A stretch of 64,000 nt of DNA from Phymatolithon calcareum (lineage: Eukaryota > Rhodophyta > Florideophyceae > Hapalidiales): assembly GCA_977006965.1 (NCBI GenBank), contig OZ345381.1, positions 1-64,000 on the forward strand, read 5' to 3'. Positions 9,827-21,772 of the stretch are shown here, piece by piece (the stretch's first letter is position 1; each line of letters starts with the position of its first letter). A program made the translations under genes and the position numbers. Below the pieces are notes generated by a model that worked only from the letters and a program-made list of their open reading frames with translations, did no database searches and was not told the DNA's origin.

Positions 9827-12126
9827 AGAGTGGCGGACGAGCGATTGTCGTTTTACGTCAGTCGTAGGAAGACTGTAACAGATTATGTGAGCAACTATAA
9901 TTTCAAGTCAGATCGAAATCGACATGAGAGTGAGTCAATAGCTTCTGCTGTTGACTTACTTTTCGCTAATGAAGGTCTAAGGAAAACAAGAAGAAGTGAT
10001 ACTGTGGACGTACTGTTTCGAAGACCTGCGAAGGTGGAGTTGGCAGACCGTACAGGCAAGTGGTAAGTTGCTGCGCACATATTTGAAGACCGTAATGAAG
10101 CAGGCGCGGTAAGCCAATGCGAAGTGCGCGCTGCTAGGAAAGCAGAGCAGATGGAACGAAAATTGATGAAAACTCTTGATAAAGAAAACTCTCATAAGAA
10201 GGACGGACTTAGTGGGGTCTTGAACAGTAGTAGAATTAAAAAATGAAAAGATTTGACACCGACGACAGGCGTGAGTTATTCCCGCTTCCTATTGAAGAGC
10301 AAATTAGGAGAACAGAACGAAAAAGGCTTTTCCATAGTTCGAGAATATGGAAGGGAGAGAGTAAATGCTCTCTCAAGAGGGAAGATTGTTGAAATGAATG
10401 ATCCCTTCCTTTATAAAAGGGTAAAACGTAACGCTAGTCAGTCGGAAAGATATTGTTTAGTGAGTGATTCATGTGACCAGGCGCTACACCTGCATTTATT
10501 GCTACGTGCGGACCAATGGGTTAGATCAGAAGTGCAGAAGGAGATCTCCTTATATTTTGAAGAGCGGCATCAAAAGAAGACGAGGATGGAAGCTGCGAAG
10601 CTTTCGTTCCACGAAGTCGGAATTGCGGATTCGGTCGATATGCTGAACATGCTTCCGGAGGAGTTAAAAGCGAAATACGAGGATCCCGGAAATGCTCAAA
10701 AAATGCCGACATCGTGCCCGAAAGAATAGAAGGCCATCAAGTAATACGTGGGAGTGGACCGTGGTGAATACATCAGAGTGATCAAGAAGCTCAAAGAAAA
10801 TGGAATCGTAGTCGTTAGCGCCACAAAGTCGGCTTTCATCAATGGGCTTTTCATGGTGCCGAAGAAGAAGTTGCAACTGCTAATTATCGATGCACGGAAA
10901 GCCAACATAAAATTTCAATTATCGCGTTAGGTTGTCCTTCCAAACCCAGGAGACTTCGTAGATCTCTGCTTTTTGGACGAAGACAAGCTCTATTGTGGAA
11001 TAAGTGATAGTGACAACTTCTACCACCGCATCAAGACACCCAAGTGGATGTGGACCTACTTTGGGCTGCCAGCCGTAAGCATCAGTGTCGTCAAGCTCTG
11101 GCCGCAATTATGCGTGCAACCAATGGGATTGTCTCATTCAGTGTTTCTGGGACAAGCATTTCATCGAAACGTGCTGCACGTAGTAAGTGACCTGAAATAC
11201 GAAGACGTCATCCTACCAGGAAGGAGTCTTCTGATCATCGAAGCAAGACATGGTGTGTACATCGACGATTTCTTTTGCCTCGGGACCAACTTGGACAACG
11301 TCGTGAGCCACGTGTCGCAAGCCCGAGACAACTGTGAAGAAAAAGGGTTCCCGGCCGGAATAGGAAAGGTCGAGCTGCCGCCGACGCGCGGATTCGAAGT
11401 ATTGGGAATCGAGATCCAAAACGATGGCACCATGCTACCGAAGCGAGCTAAGATGGAAGACCTCCTTACCGAGACGCATCAGATGATTCGAGCGACACGG
11501 TGGCCGCATGATAACCTCTCGACTCTTTTGGGAAAATGGGTATGTTTCCTTTTACTAAGACGACCGTTGCTGTAGAAATTGAAGGAATTCTATGAAATAC
11601 TACACGCCGCCGAATACTGTGGTACACCCAACGGCGGAGCGCGATTCGAACTTTGGACCCTAAAAGCTTTTCACCTCTTATCTGCCGTAACATAAGAAGA
11701 CCGTTTGCTCGGAAAATTCTACGCATCGACGCTAGCAACTCGGGCGTGTTGTCGTATATTGTGCCGCCACCATCAAAGACTATCATGCCTTTCTGCATGG
11801 ACATCCGATTAACGACTGGCAGAAAGCCAAGACGTAGAAAGTCACTGTAAGACAAAGTGGCACCAGCGAGCACACATCAATAACCTAGAAGGCAAAGCGT
11901 TAATCCACGGGGTAAAATGGATCCGACGTAAGAAGGAAAACATTGGGCGAAAAGTCCTTATTGGGGTTGACAATCAGCCGGTCATTGGGTCTTTCCAGAG
12001 GGGAAGATCAAGTCTAGGACTTATCACATCTGTAGACAAGTGACCGCTCTGACGTTGGCCGGAGGCATCCAAATTAGGTGTCGGTATATTCGAAGCGCTT
12101 ACAACCCCGCCGATGGACCCTCCAGG
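9827..12126 (+). pseudogene. Reverse transcriptase-RNase H polyprotein remnant, DIRS-like or related, multiple stops
   Basis: A single reading frame runs from about 9827 to about 12036, interrupted by in-frame stops (near 10064, 10244, 10727, 10742, 10928, 11573, 11691 and 11810) but no frameshift until the end. RT hallmarks in order: a basic approach to the palm (MVPKKK, then LLIIDARKAN at 10876-10910), an aromatic fingers region (WMWTYFGLP), the segment QPMGLSHSVFLGQAFH, and the active-site YIDDFF at about 11258. RNase H follows with GVDNQPVIG (about 11955-11980) and, after a shift, NPADGPSR at 12103-12126. RT with YIDD plus RNase H ending NPADxxSR is typical of DIRS-type and some related elements. 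No tyrosine recombinase, integrase or LTRs were found, so the class is inferred. Not functional. Confidence 0.65.
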
Positions 12127-12413
12127 AAGTTATGAGCTGATCGGGCTCCGCGTCGACAAGACCACCAGAGTGCTGTACGACCGAGGCCTCAAGGCCTTTA
12201 TTAGCTACCTAGAACAAGAGGGTGTTGCCGGGTTTCTGATTTATCACGAGTTGAAGGCAACCTAATGGACTTCGCCGTCCACACCTGCCACACGCGGAAC
12301 AAAGATGGAAGACAAAGAGCAGTATTAAAATTCCATTAATATCTGAAATGGGACAGAATCTCCTGAATGTAACACCAATGCTTTATAAATCTCTATTGTT
12401 TTCAGACATACAC

Positions 12414-13250
12414 TCATTCACTCAAATCAGTTGCCGAGAGCGATGATTCTTGGTTGTGCATCTCTTTCCTTCTGGTTCGCCAAACGGTGTCAAATGGATA
12501 GTAGTAATCTGTCACTGCTATTTTGCACTCAGATCTCCATTGCCCGCATGTGTACATGACATATCTATCATAAGAATTGCTTTGTGGGTTCTTACGTATG
12601 CGTTCTCTGCGCTTGTGTAAGGCTTTATTTGATCGTTCCAAGAACCTCAAGTAGTCATCCATTTGCTTGAAAACCATTCCATAGGTCAGAATTCCATCGT
12701 TAAGAGTAATACGGGCTGCGCGGCGATCATATACAAGTCAATTTACGAGGAATCGTACTTCTTGTTCCAGCATGAAAGAGCTGAGACCCACTTCGCTGAT
12801 TTGACCAGTCCAAAATCTCTCAATTTGCTGTTGATCAATCATGTTCGAAGCAAAGCCGGTTACGAGTTCATGAAGGTCCTCAACACGTCTGAATAGAGCT
12901 GTCACGGCACGTTGCCTTATATTTTCAGATATTTTCTCTGAGTATTCTTGAAATCCATATGCTGGAAGAAGTCCCACGGAATTAGCAAAGTGGCATATGG
13001 CAAACACAATGTAGACACCGCAACTGAAACCGTCTTTCTGGGGCACATATTCTTGGACTTTGAGAATGCAGTTGTTGGCCTTTCCATACACTTGGTAATT
13101 TTCGGGGTTAGTCTTCATCATAGCTTTTACAACCACATTTATGAGTTTTCTAACGGTCTGTACTCCGCCCTGTCGCCCGCCCTCAAATTTTACCCTTCGC
13201 TGCCTCCGCGATTAGAAAACCCCAATGATTACTTCGTCCATTTGTAACTG
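12414..13250 (-). pseudogene. Ulp1-like (C48) cysteine protease C-terminal remnant
   Basis: Minus-strand frame whose centre reads VQEYVPQKDGFSCGVYIVFAICHFANS. The Q-x-D-G-x-x-C-G pattern is the catalytic Gln/Cys block of Ulp1/SENP-type SUMO proteases (Cys at about 13019-13021). In mobile elements such domains are often captured by MULE or Helitron-like transposons. The His and Asp of the triad should lie upstream but are not visible; the frame is closed by a stop near 13216. Downstream, another minus frame (12677-12414), rich in Arg/Lys helices (KALHKRRERIRKNP), may be the continuation after a shift at 12678-12738. A further frame at 13654-13463 may be an upstream piece. Likely dead. Confidence 0.55.
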
Positions 13251-14473
13251 GAACTATCAGAATATATTCTTCTCGGACTGTAATGAGTCTTTTGACTCTC
13301 TCATAGTGTTTATCGATATATATTTGTCACAAATTTCGCTTTTCATGGACGTTGACATATTTTAAACTGATTCGTTGACGGTACAAAAATCGTGATAAAT
13401 TTATAATCCATTTCTAGAAGCACACAGAGAAAGAGGTTTTCATCAATCGTACCACCTTCTTTTCAATCGTCAACCATCAAGACTTTAACATCTTCTGTCA
13501 TTTTTCGATTAACGAATGTCAAATACTTCGTTACACCTTCAGGCATATCAACACCAAAGTCGCTGAGATGACGGAGAATATTTGGAGTATCATTCACGGG
13601 AATGAAATGGAAATTGTGACTTCGGGATTCGAGTGCAAAGTCTCGGGTACTCAACTAGCTCAGAGAAGGCACCAATTGCGCCAAAGGAAAGGGAGAATCA
13701 ATTCATGGAGAAAAACGAGGTATGTATGCACTCTCTTTCTGCATCAATAAAATATCAAAATTTCATTGGGTCTCTGTAAACATAGTTTTTTCCTGTTGGT
13801 CTATATACATATCGCACATTCTGGAAGAGCTGTATTCTTCAAAAATTTGATATTTCTAGCTCTGAGACAGGTTTCATATTCCTAAAATTTTATATTTGTA
13901 GCTGTGAGACAAGTTTGCATACCTTTTCAGCTCCGAGCACGTGTACAGCTTGGGTATGCAAAACTGTTCCTTAGCTTAAGTTAGCTGAATATAAAGGAAA
14001 AGACGACATGTGAAAGAATTCTTTCTTTTGAGGTTTGATGATTTGCAGACCGGTGCCTTTAGAGTCCCGAAATAATAATTTTCAATTTTTATTTTCAGTG
14101 AACACGGCAATTCCTGATTGCCATGTTTCGGAGTATGAAAGATGACATACATGTTGGTTCCATAACGATCGATTCTATCTGATACGTATGTAGACCGCAA
14201 CTTGATATTTGCAAACACTGGAATGAAACCAACTCATTGTATGGCACGTAAAACAGATAAGTCGTGAATCTGCGGTTTAAAAGAGCATTAAAGCCGGCTC
14301 TTTTGCAGTAGAGATAGTATGCTTCAGTTTACGATATGCCGTCTGTCAAAAAAATTTCATATATCCCAATTTTAATCCAGGAGCGTCATGAGACTTTCTT
14401 CTCAGCTGCGTCTGACAGTCATAAAACAGCTTTTTGAGACTAATGTCGCTTCACAGAATGTCACCATATGCTT
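13251..14473. other. Unassigned AT-rich DNA with a short imperfect duplication
   Basis: No family recognised. Between about 13838 and 13935 a ~55-bp segment containing the motif TAGCTCTGAGACAGGTTTCA is present twice with changes (second copy TAGCTGTGAGACAAGTTTGC). Everything else is short conflicting frames. Confidence 0.45.
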
Positions 14474-14870
14474 CGCTGCTTTTGGTTACTGCGTCAAGAC
14501 AGATATGGCAATACCGGGGCTGGTTACAAAACCTGTTCTACTCCTCAAAGGAGGACTGCGGGTCATGGGGATTGAACTGACGACCTCACAAATTCAATAG
14601 TATTGTGGAAACACAAGGCCACCTGTAAGGTAGCTGCGTGTGATGGCAGAAATATTTTATTAATTATTTACCTTACAGTTCATTATATTCTAGACTTCTA
14701 TACCTTATTGCCACCTATCACCTTATGACTAGCTGGATATACTATAGAAATTTCTATCTCCATGACCCGCAGTCCTTCTATTAGGAGTAGAACTAGTTTT
14801 GTAACCAGTCCCGGTATTGTCATATCTGTCTAGACAGGGAGATTAGCAGCAAAGCTGGTACCGCAAGCAA
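14474..14870. repeat. Imperfect foldback: ~100-bp inverted repeat around a ~200-bp loop
   Basis: The arm near 14474-14568 (including GATATGGCAATACCGGGGCT and GGAGGACTGCGGGTCATGGG) recurs inverted near 14763-14870 (read in reverse: GATATGACAATACCGGGACT and GAAGGACTGCGGGTCATGGA). Identity is roughly 80-85% by eye. On the minus strand the left arm leads from a tRNA B-box-like string, AGTTCAATCCCC, so a tRNA-derived short element inserted in two orientations is possible. Confidence 0.6.
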
Positions 14871-16960
14871 CACAGAAAGAAACTCAACCCGCAGAATTTC
14901 TTCGAGCTCGCTACTATCAGTCAAAACATCATAAACGTGTCCGCACGTGTCAGCCACCGAAAAACATGTCCTCCAAATTATTTTTATTTCGCCAAAACAA
15001 ATTAATTTTTCAAGTACGTTTTATTTCCACCTTTCACCACCGGCTCATTCTGAGAACGTGGCCACGATTTCCCCCAATTTATAAAACAAATTTCAGCATG
15101 CCGTTGAGCTTACAAGCGAGAATTTAGAGGAACCCTTAGGGTCCAAGTCTGGTTACTTTTCCCTGTGTGTCGGTTTAGCATATCTTTCAATTTCGTTGGT
15201 TTTTTGCCGTGTGAAACTTTTGTTTGCCTTCTTCCTTCCACGTGGACACGTTTCCATCTGTAGATTTACAGATCTAGGTACATGAGCACCAGTGTTTCCG
15301 GTGCACTCACTCTGCCCTGCGCTGTGTAGTACATATCAAAGGCCTTAAATTAACGTATGAAGGGGTGAAATGACGGTGTAATCGTATTGGACTCGTCACA
15401 GACGTCACGATTTGTCCACCTCTGCGAGACTCGGAGGTTGCGTTTTAGACGATAATATAACATCGTCCCTGACCTCCAGCGCTTCCTCCAGCCAGGGTCC
15501 ACGATCATCGTACTGCGCGCGCCGCGTGCGAGAAACCAGTCGGAAAGCCATTATCACAGTTAAGCTGGCCAACAGCTCCAGTCTGGCCAATGATCTCTCG
15601 CCCTCGCTAAGTGTGTCCCAATGGTTATTTCATTTGCACTCGCGTTACATTTTTTTAACGGGAATGGCCGTCCGCGTCATTCGGCCCTTTCTCTGCTGTG
15701 GTGCATGATCACCGCTTCCCTCAAATCCCATCGTCGCTGCATTTTTCCAACTCGCACTTTGCCTGACTCATCGAAACCGTGTGAGACCGTTTCTAACCAT
15801 TTTCACACCTGTGCAAAAATCGCACACACCCATCGTGGTCCTGATCGGACTAAGAGGGCGGATCTAGAATCTGAATATATTGATCCGCTGCGACATAGTA
15901 CAGAATTCTCCGGCTCTGGAAGTCTATCACGCAGATCAAGGTCGAATATGGACACAGCTACCGAGTTGATTACCTGAAGAAAGACATATTTTGGTCGTTT
16001 CCTAGGCATTCCATTGTAGAATGGGTGATACATTACGATATTGCAGCACTACCTGTTTATCGGGCGGCAAGATGGGGCTAGACTGTGCCAATTGAGTGCG
16101 AGGGAAGCCTGTACGGCGATCCCAGCTTCACGACAGCGGCAGATGCGAGTGGAAACAAAACATAAGGCGATTTGGATGAGGCACCGAAGGAATCATCGGA
16201 GGAAGCGAGAGGTAGGACTGAGAAATTGGATTTCTTTGAGTAAGCAGGATCTACTCCGGCGGAAGCACGCATGGTACTTGACGAGTGATGTCAGCGCTAT
16301 CCTATGAGAATTGTTTCCGTGAGCTTTCGCGGATGACGGGCACTCTCTTTGAGGCCTAATAAAGGTTATTGTGTCGATCGGGAAATTCTGGCTGCATGAC
16401 GGCGTTCCTCTATAGCTCCGGTTTTCTATTCCCCATCTTATTGCCGATCTTGTGAAGGCTAAGCCGGTCCTATTTTTAAAGATTATTCAACGTAGAACTG
16501 AACGATATCCAGTTACAGAGCGTTGAGCCTCGGACAGGCATGAAGAACGATGAGAGAGATGGTAGGCGGCGTGTACCTTGAGAGGATACACGGCTTGAAA
16601 AATGTGCTTCATGTGGGGACGATTAACTGAGGTAACGGTATCATCTATGCCTCTCTTAAGCCGCCTCAACTGCGTTTGCAGTAGGATTAGATAAAAGCGT
16701 GTAGTGGAAATGGTGATGTGTTTCCCTGTGTCTTGGATGAGAGGATGGTCTAGTAGATGTGCCAAGAGTGCATCCCATGATCCTCTTAATTAATGAAAAT
16801 TGTGTCAAACAACTGCAGCCTTTGCACAGGTGTAAATTGACAAATGAGAAGCGAGCAAAAACGACAAACAGGGCCCATGACAGCGTCGGATCGGATTGGT
16901 GATATTGTTGGGGATATTTTTAGCCTTCGAGCATCGGTCGGTGTTACAGCCGCGCAAGTC
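14871..16960. other. No confidently assignable gene
   Basis: Contains moderately long frames on both strands between 15405 and 16307 (for example minus 15590-15405, beginning ARLELLASLTVIMAF, and plus 16041-16307, basic) and at minus 16765-16487. None shows a motif I can name. The overlap of frames on both strands argues for decayed element DNA. Confidence 0.4.
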
Positions 16961-16968
16961 TTCTTTTA

Positions 16969-19717
16969 TCATTCGCCCTTACGCGCCGGTTCCTCGCGGA
17001 ACTCTCTGCTCAAGCACGTCATCACCAAACAGCCTAAGTAGTATTTGGACAACTCTCGTCTCCAGCGTCTCATTCGTTTCACTTCCTCCATCGCCTGCTC
17101 TTGCGACTCCTTCCTCTTCTTCGTCGCTCTCACCACTACCTCCTCCGACAGTCGCTTGCTCCCGCAAACGATATCTCTACAGTCTTCATTCTGGCCCTCA
17201 CTCACTGTCCTTGAAAACAACGTACAGATCCACAGCAACCGAACCTGCTCCGCGCTCAATGCACGTGGGATAACACTAATCGAAGGCGTCGGCATTCTTT
17301 GTCATTTTCAGCCCACTAATCGAAACTTCTGGCAGCTTCGTTCAATCCACGCACATCTCCCGCACATGCCGTATACAGGTGACCACTATTCGCTTTCTTC
17401 GCGTCTCGTCCACCCCTCCCGCATCCCTGTCAAATCTCCACTACCGAGCGGGCACCACCGGCCATAATCACAGACCGAACATTCGGTGCGTCTGTCCCCG
17501 AGCAGAACCAGTCTTTTGCGATCATGACCGTTACCACATCCTTCTTCGCATTCTCCCACAGCATGCTCGTCCTTTGCCGTTCCGCGCCAATCAATTTTCT
17601 GTGATATTTCAACACAGAAACCCCACGGATGGACGTCTCTTGTACTGATTTCACAAAAAACTCTACATCCGCGACAGTTAGGCATACAAAAAGCCCCCGC
17701 GCTCCTTCTCCGCTGCCGATCAACACCTAGCAATCAACAGCCGTATTTCTACAACAACTCTTCTCTTCAGCGTTCCCATACTACTGTCCGCAAGCCGCAC
17801 GACGTTTAAACAAAGGTTTCGTCGGCACGGGTCTCCACGAATCACTTCGCTACTCTGCATATCGGTGCAATTCGCTCCAGCATTGCTTCTGGTGCTGTTG
17901 CAGTCAGCAATACTCGTTGACAGTCAATGCTGAAGTCCGCCATGCTCTACATTGTGCGAAAAAAGCAGAATGTGTGCCTCGTCGATAAAAATGCGGTTAA
18001 GAATTCCTTCACGGCTCAAACAGTTGGAAATACCATGCAACTCAGCACGACCGATCTCCTCCGGTGCGAGAAGAAGAACTCTCCCCACTCAGCTTCTGTA
18101 ATCAGTATACTGACCTAGGCGTTGCACAAAGATACCACCGCGCAGAAGACGGTTCTTCGTCTCGTACAGAAGCGCATGCAGCGGTTAGAACCATATCGTG
18201 ACACCTGTCTCGTCCAAACAAGGGCCCATAGCAACAGCAGTCTTCTCACAGCCTCTTCCAAGTACCACCGCGACATCTGATCGCCTCCGAGCCACAGCCA
18301 GCATCGGCTTGCGTTGCTCTTCTGACCGAAACTGATCTTCGGGATTCTTTATTGCCTTGCGGAGGGCTTCATGAGGCTTAAACCAGTTCGCATATGCAGA
18401 CTTCGAACTTTTTCTAGGACATTCAAGAGCCTGAATATCCGGACTTACGCTCACACTTGCAAACATCTCCATGGATGCCTCGGATTCTCGTTCAGTTGCG
18501 AGTTCGTCAAAAATGAGCTCGCGCACGATGTTCTCCTCACAGCGGCTAGAGCGAAGAACCTGTGCAATAGAAGGAGCAATTCCTCCAAGCATCTCCAGTA
18601 CCCGCTTCGCTACAGAGTCCACCAGGACATCCATCTGGTTTTCGCTCACCGCACTGCCACGGCTCGCTGGCGTCTCTAAAATAGTGACGAGACTTCCATC
18701 AGCAAATTCGACAACGGCTTTCTTCCGTAGCCCGATGTCTTCTTGCCACTGGATGGACGCCTTCCGAAAAAGTTCCCCCAAATCGTCTTTTACACTCGCT
18801 ACATGTACGACTTTGATCCCCTCATCTTCGCATATCCTCGCTGCCAGTGGCGCTATTGAGAGAATGTGAACGGAATCTTGTACTTCGCAAACAGTTCTCT
18901 AATCCGACGAACACCATCTTCGGGTGCAATACTTCCTAAGAACACATTGTCGCAGACCAGTGACTGCTTTCGTAATACTGCCTCCCCTTCTTTCCCTGCA
19001 TGTACATCTTCCAGCTGTGATTGACCGACGATGATCGGATGTAGCAGTAAGAAATATGCCTTGAAGAAAAACGATGACTCCTTCTCGAGGTGCCTTGACG
19101 TAAAATCGATATGGCTTCGAAGAATGCCTCGACGTTGCTGAACGGCGGAATCATCATTACTTCTTCTCCAACGATGAAAAACGTGCGCTGCCAACTATGA
19201 GTATTACGAATTGATAAGCTTCCAAGCTCCGTTCCCGGACTCGGTGCCCGTCCGCTCAAATGAACGGCAGTGAGAAGAAGTGGCACTAGATCTGCTGCCG
19301 CTTTGCACAACGCAGCAACTTCGGAAGCAGATAGCTCCACCACAATATTTTGCTGTAGCCAAGTCATGCTGGTTCGGACAAGCGCTGCATTCCTCAAGTC
19401 AGCAAGTGCGCAGTACCCTGGGACGAGGCTGTCGCAGTCATCGACCATCTTCTCGCACGATGATTCAAAGTTCTCCAGGAAGCCCTTGCCCCTCGGCAAC
19501 ACCGTAAATATGCTCTGCCGCAAATCTCGGTGTATGATGAGAACAGCGTCTCCAACAGCGGGGCACAAAGCTCAATTCCGCGAAGTATCCCGCAGTGCTT
19601 GAGGGATCTGCATATATGACACATGTTCATCTTAGTCTCCTCCGCACGGACAGTTGCGCAAATCGAACGAAGATCAACAAGCAGCGACACGCCAGCTTTA
19701 GCGTCCACCGATATCAC
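16969..19717 (-). pseudogene. Subtelomeric RecQ-family DNA helicase pseudogene
   Basis: Minus strand; all core RecQ motifs are visible but scattered over several frames. In gene order: a long N-terminal region (19717 to about 18300; helical, with the string NTHSWQRTFFIVGEE); motif I degenerate as GRGCEKT (about 18238-18260; Walker A Lys-Thr kept); motif Ia-like PLHALLYETKNRLL; motif II DEAH within RIFIDEAHILLF (17972-17983); motif III LLTATAPEAM (about 17889-17910); helicase C region with KYHRKL, ENAKKDVVTVMIAKD, NVRSVIMAGGA (17726-17430); motif VI QGCGRGGRDA (17401-17429). Stops and frameshifts separate these blocks. Downstream the acidic/basic C-terminal tail may run to about 16970. Adjacent to a diverged subtelomeric repeat, it resembles the telomere-linked RecQ helicases known from fungi. 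Not functional as read. Confidence 0.8.
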
Positions 19718-19769
19718 TGCTTGAACCTCCTGCTCGACTTCTTCGCTTCTTTCTTCTTCAGATTATTTT

Positions 19770-20365
19770 CAAATCTCTAACAGGGCACAGCATGATGATG
19801 TATAAAGAATACCAGAAATGTTTGGAGACACTTGTAGTCCTTGTCGAAAATGAATATGAGAGAGTTTGAAATTTTGGGCAAGGAAGTCACCTCGCTGGCG
19901 AAGAAGACGCGCGACACCGACATGACTGAGATGAGCTCTAAAGACGTTGTTGATGCTGGGGAAGGCGTGGGATGAGTTCATAGGCAGGTGTAAGTCGATA
20001 TGGGAGCGTTTGAAATTATTCTGAAGGAAGTCTCTCTCTCGGGAGGGAGGACGCGGGACACAAACATGTTGATGATGACTGGAAAGCATGTAGAGTAGGA
20101 TGTTGAAGATTATGGGACAGCGGTTGTGGCGTTTTGTTGCCATTGGGAGACGCTGAGGAAGTTTGTTACTTCTGGGTCCGCGTTTCCAGCCTGTTTTCGT
20201 AGGTTGTGTCTTCTACGTCCGCGCACATAGGCCATTTGGAGGGTTTCCCTGTAGAGGCCAAAAACGCAGACCCAGAAGTAACAGTTGTAATATGGTCAAA
20301 TTAGGATTTTGTCGATTGTTTCAATAAGTGGCTCATTTTGGACCCAGAAGTCACGAAAGAATATT
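19770..20365. repeat. Diverged internal copy of the subtelomeric unit
   Basis: Two diverged 144-bp-type monomers (GCTGGCGAAGAAGACGCGCG at about 19895, then the terminal CTCTCGGGAGGGAGG type at about 20035) followed by the GCCATTGGGAGACGCTGAGG segment, the direct and inverted CTTCTGGGTCC motifs and ACGAAAGAATATTCCTAG, in the same order and orientation as at 5300-5625. It lies 14 kb from the terminal block, so an older subtelomeric cassette is stranded inside. A 124-codon minus frame is open through it. Confidence 0.88.
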
Positions 20366-20370
20366 CCTAG

Positions 20371-20411
20371 GGGGGCGGAGCCCCCATCACGAAAACTATG
20401 GCGAAGCCATA
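20371..20411. other. Two adjacent mini-hairpins
   Basis: GGGGGCGGAGCCCCC (20371-20385; 6-bp arms, GGA loop) and TATGGCGAAGCCATA (20397-20411; 6-bp arms, GAA loop), 11 bp apart, exactly at the edge of the subtelomeric copy. Both are perfect in the stem. Confidence 0.75.
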
Positions 20412-21770
20412 CTCCACACTCAATCCGCAATTTTTTTCATTTTTAAACACCCACCCTCATACTCCTTCTACGCCCTCTCCCACCCCTCTCTAACTACTCC
20501 GCCCACTCTCACAACAACGATTTATTTTTCCCCAATCCCTCCCCAATTTTACCCTATACCGCTCCAACCGTTCTGCGCCCTTCATTTCAACATACTGCAA
20601 CTTTACCGCCTTCCTCACACTCTCCACATAATATTCAGTAAGCGCATCGTATCATGATTCTCTCATTCAGACACAGAAATGGCACGATTACCGCCATGCA
20701 TTACACCTGTATCGAGCAGCACAATTGTGACTTCGCGCCGCTAATCGCGCCGCTGTCCGACGCAAAATTGTCAGGAGAGTTCGATTATGTCATCAGATTT
20801 TGGCATTTTCGTCGTGAATATGCTCTATTCAATGCGCTACCCATTCATCTCGGCAGGCCAATGGTGAAGCGCCAAGTGTGTCAAAAGCAATCACCAACCC
20901 TATGCCCTAACGCAATCGTATTCCTAACCCTATTCCCTATCCAAATTCCGCCTTTTCAAAATTGGAGCAGGGAATGGGGAATTGCGATCAGCCAAGTGGA
21001 CTTCTTCCAATCCCGAATCATCCTATATCTACCTTCCGTCACGCCATCATCACCACGAAGGACCATACTTCAGAAACATGCTCGGAAACCCATTCAGAAC
21101 TTGAAAGGTAAGGTTCGACAGTCTGGATTAGTACTGAGATGAGGGATCACTAGGGAATCCCTAGTGTCCTTCGTTTTTTATTTTTTCTACAACCGAAACT
21201 CGAGGAATACAAGGCGCCGATGCGCCAACTGGCCCATCCACTTGCACACGCCTGGAATGCCACACCTTTTTCGTCCCAGCGTGAAGATGGTACAGAATCG
21301 TGGAGTATATTGTTCTTGTCCTTTTTGGTCAGAACTATTACGTAAACCCTGACGACCTACTCCCATTGTATAAATGCAATTAAAATATACAATCGATGCC
21401 AGCCCAGCCAGCCGGAAGAAGTATAGGATAGTCTTGTGAAGCATGTTGTCGCGAAGTGTTATCATGGAGGACGACCAACGCATACCGTTGAGAAACTTTG
21501 TCAACTTAACAATCTCAATATTCACGTCCAAAGCGCCGATGTAATAGTTATCCGGAATTCTTAGTTTCGCTGGTTTGAATTAATGAACTCAGTTTTTCTC
21601 AGACGGAAGAGCGCAGCCACCTGGTTTGGCTTTGCTTCTGGGCCTTTCGCTCTAATCTAGTCTGTTGATGTGAGAAGCGCTTTCGTTGTGACTAGATCGC
21701 GGTACAGTCTGCAAACGATTCTGTGTGCGCGTTCGTCTACACGTCTCGCGGCCTCCTCTGGTTCTTCTTC
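20412..21770. other. Unassigned DNA containing a degenerate telomere tract
   Basis: A pyrimidine-rich stretch at 20420-20620 (CCCACCC, CTCCTTC, CCCCAATCCC) leads to a 162-codon plus frame (20654-21142) with no recognisable motif. At 20895-20942 the sequence contains CCCTATGCCCTAACG and CCTAACCCTATTCCCTATCC, telomere-like and in the same orientation as the terminal array. The minus frame at 21531-21187 (114 codons) is also unassigned. Confidence 0.45.
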
Positions 21771-21772
21771 AT

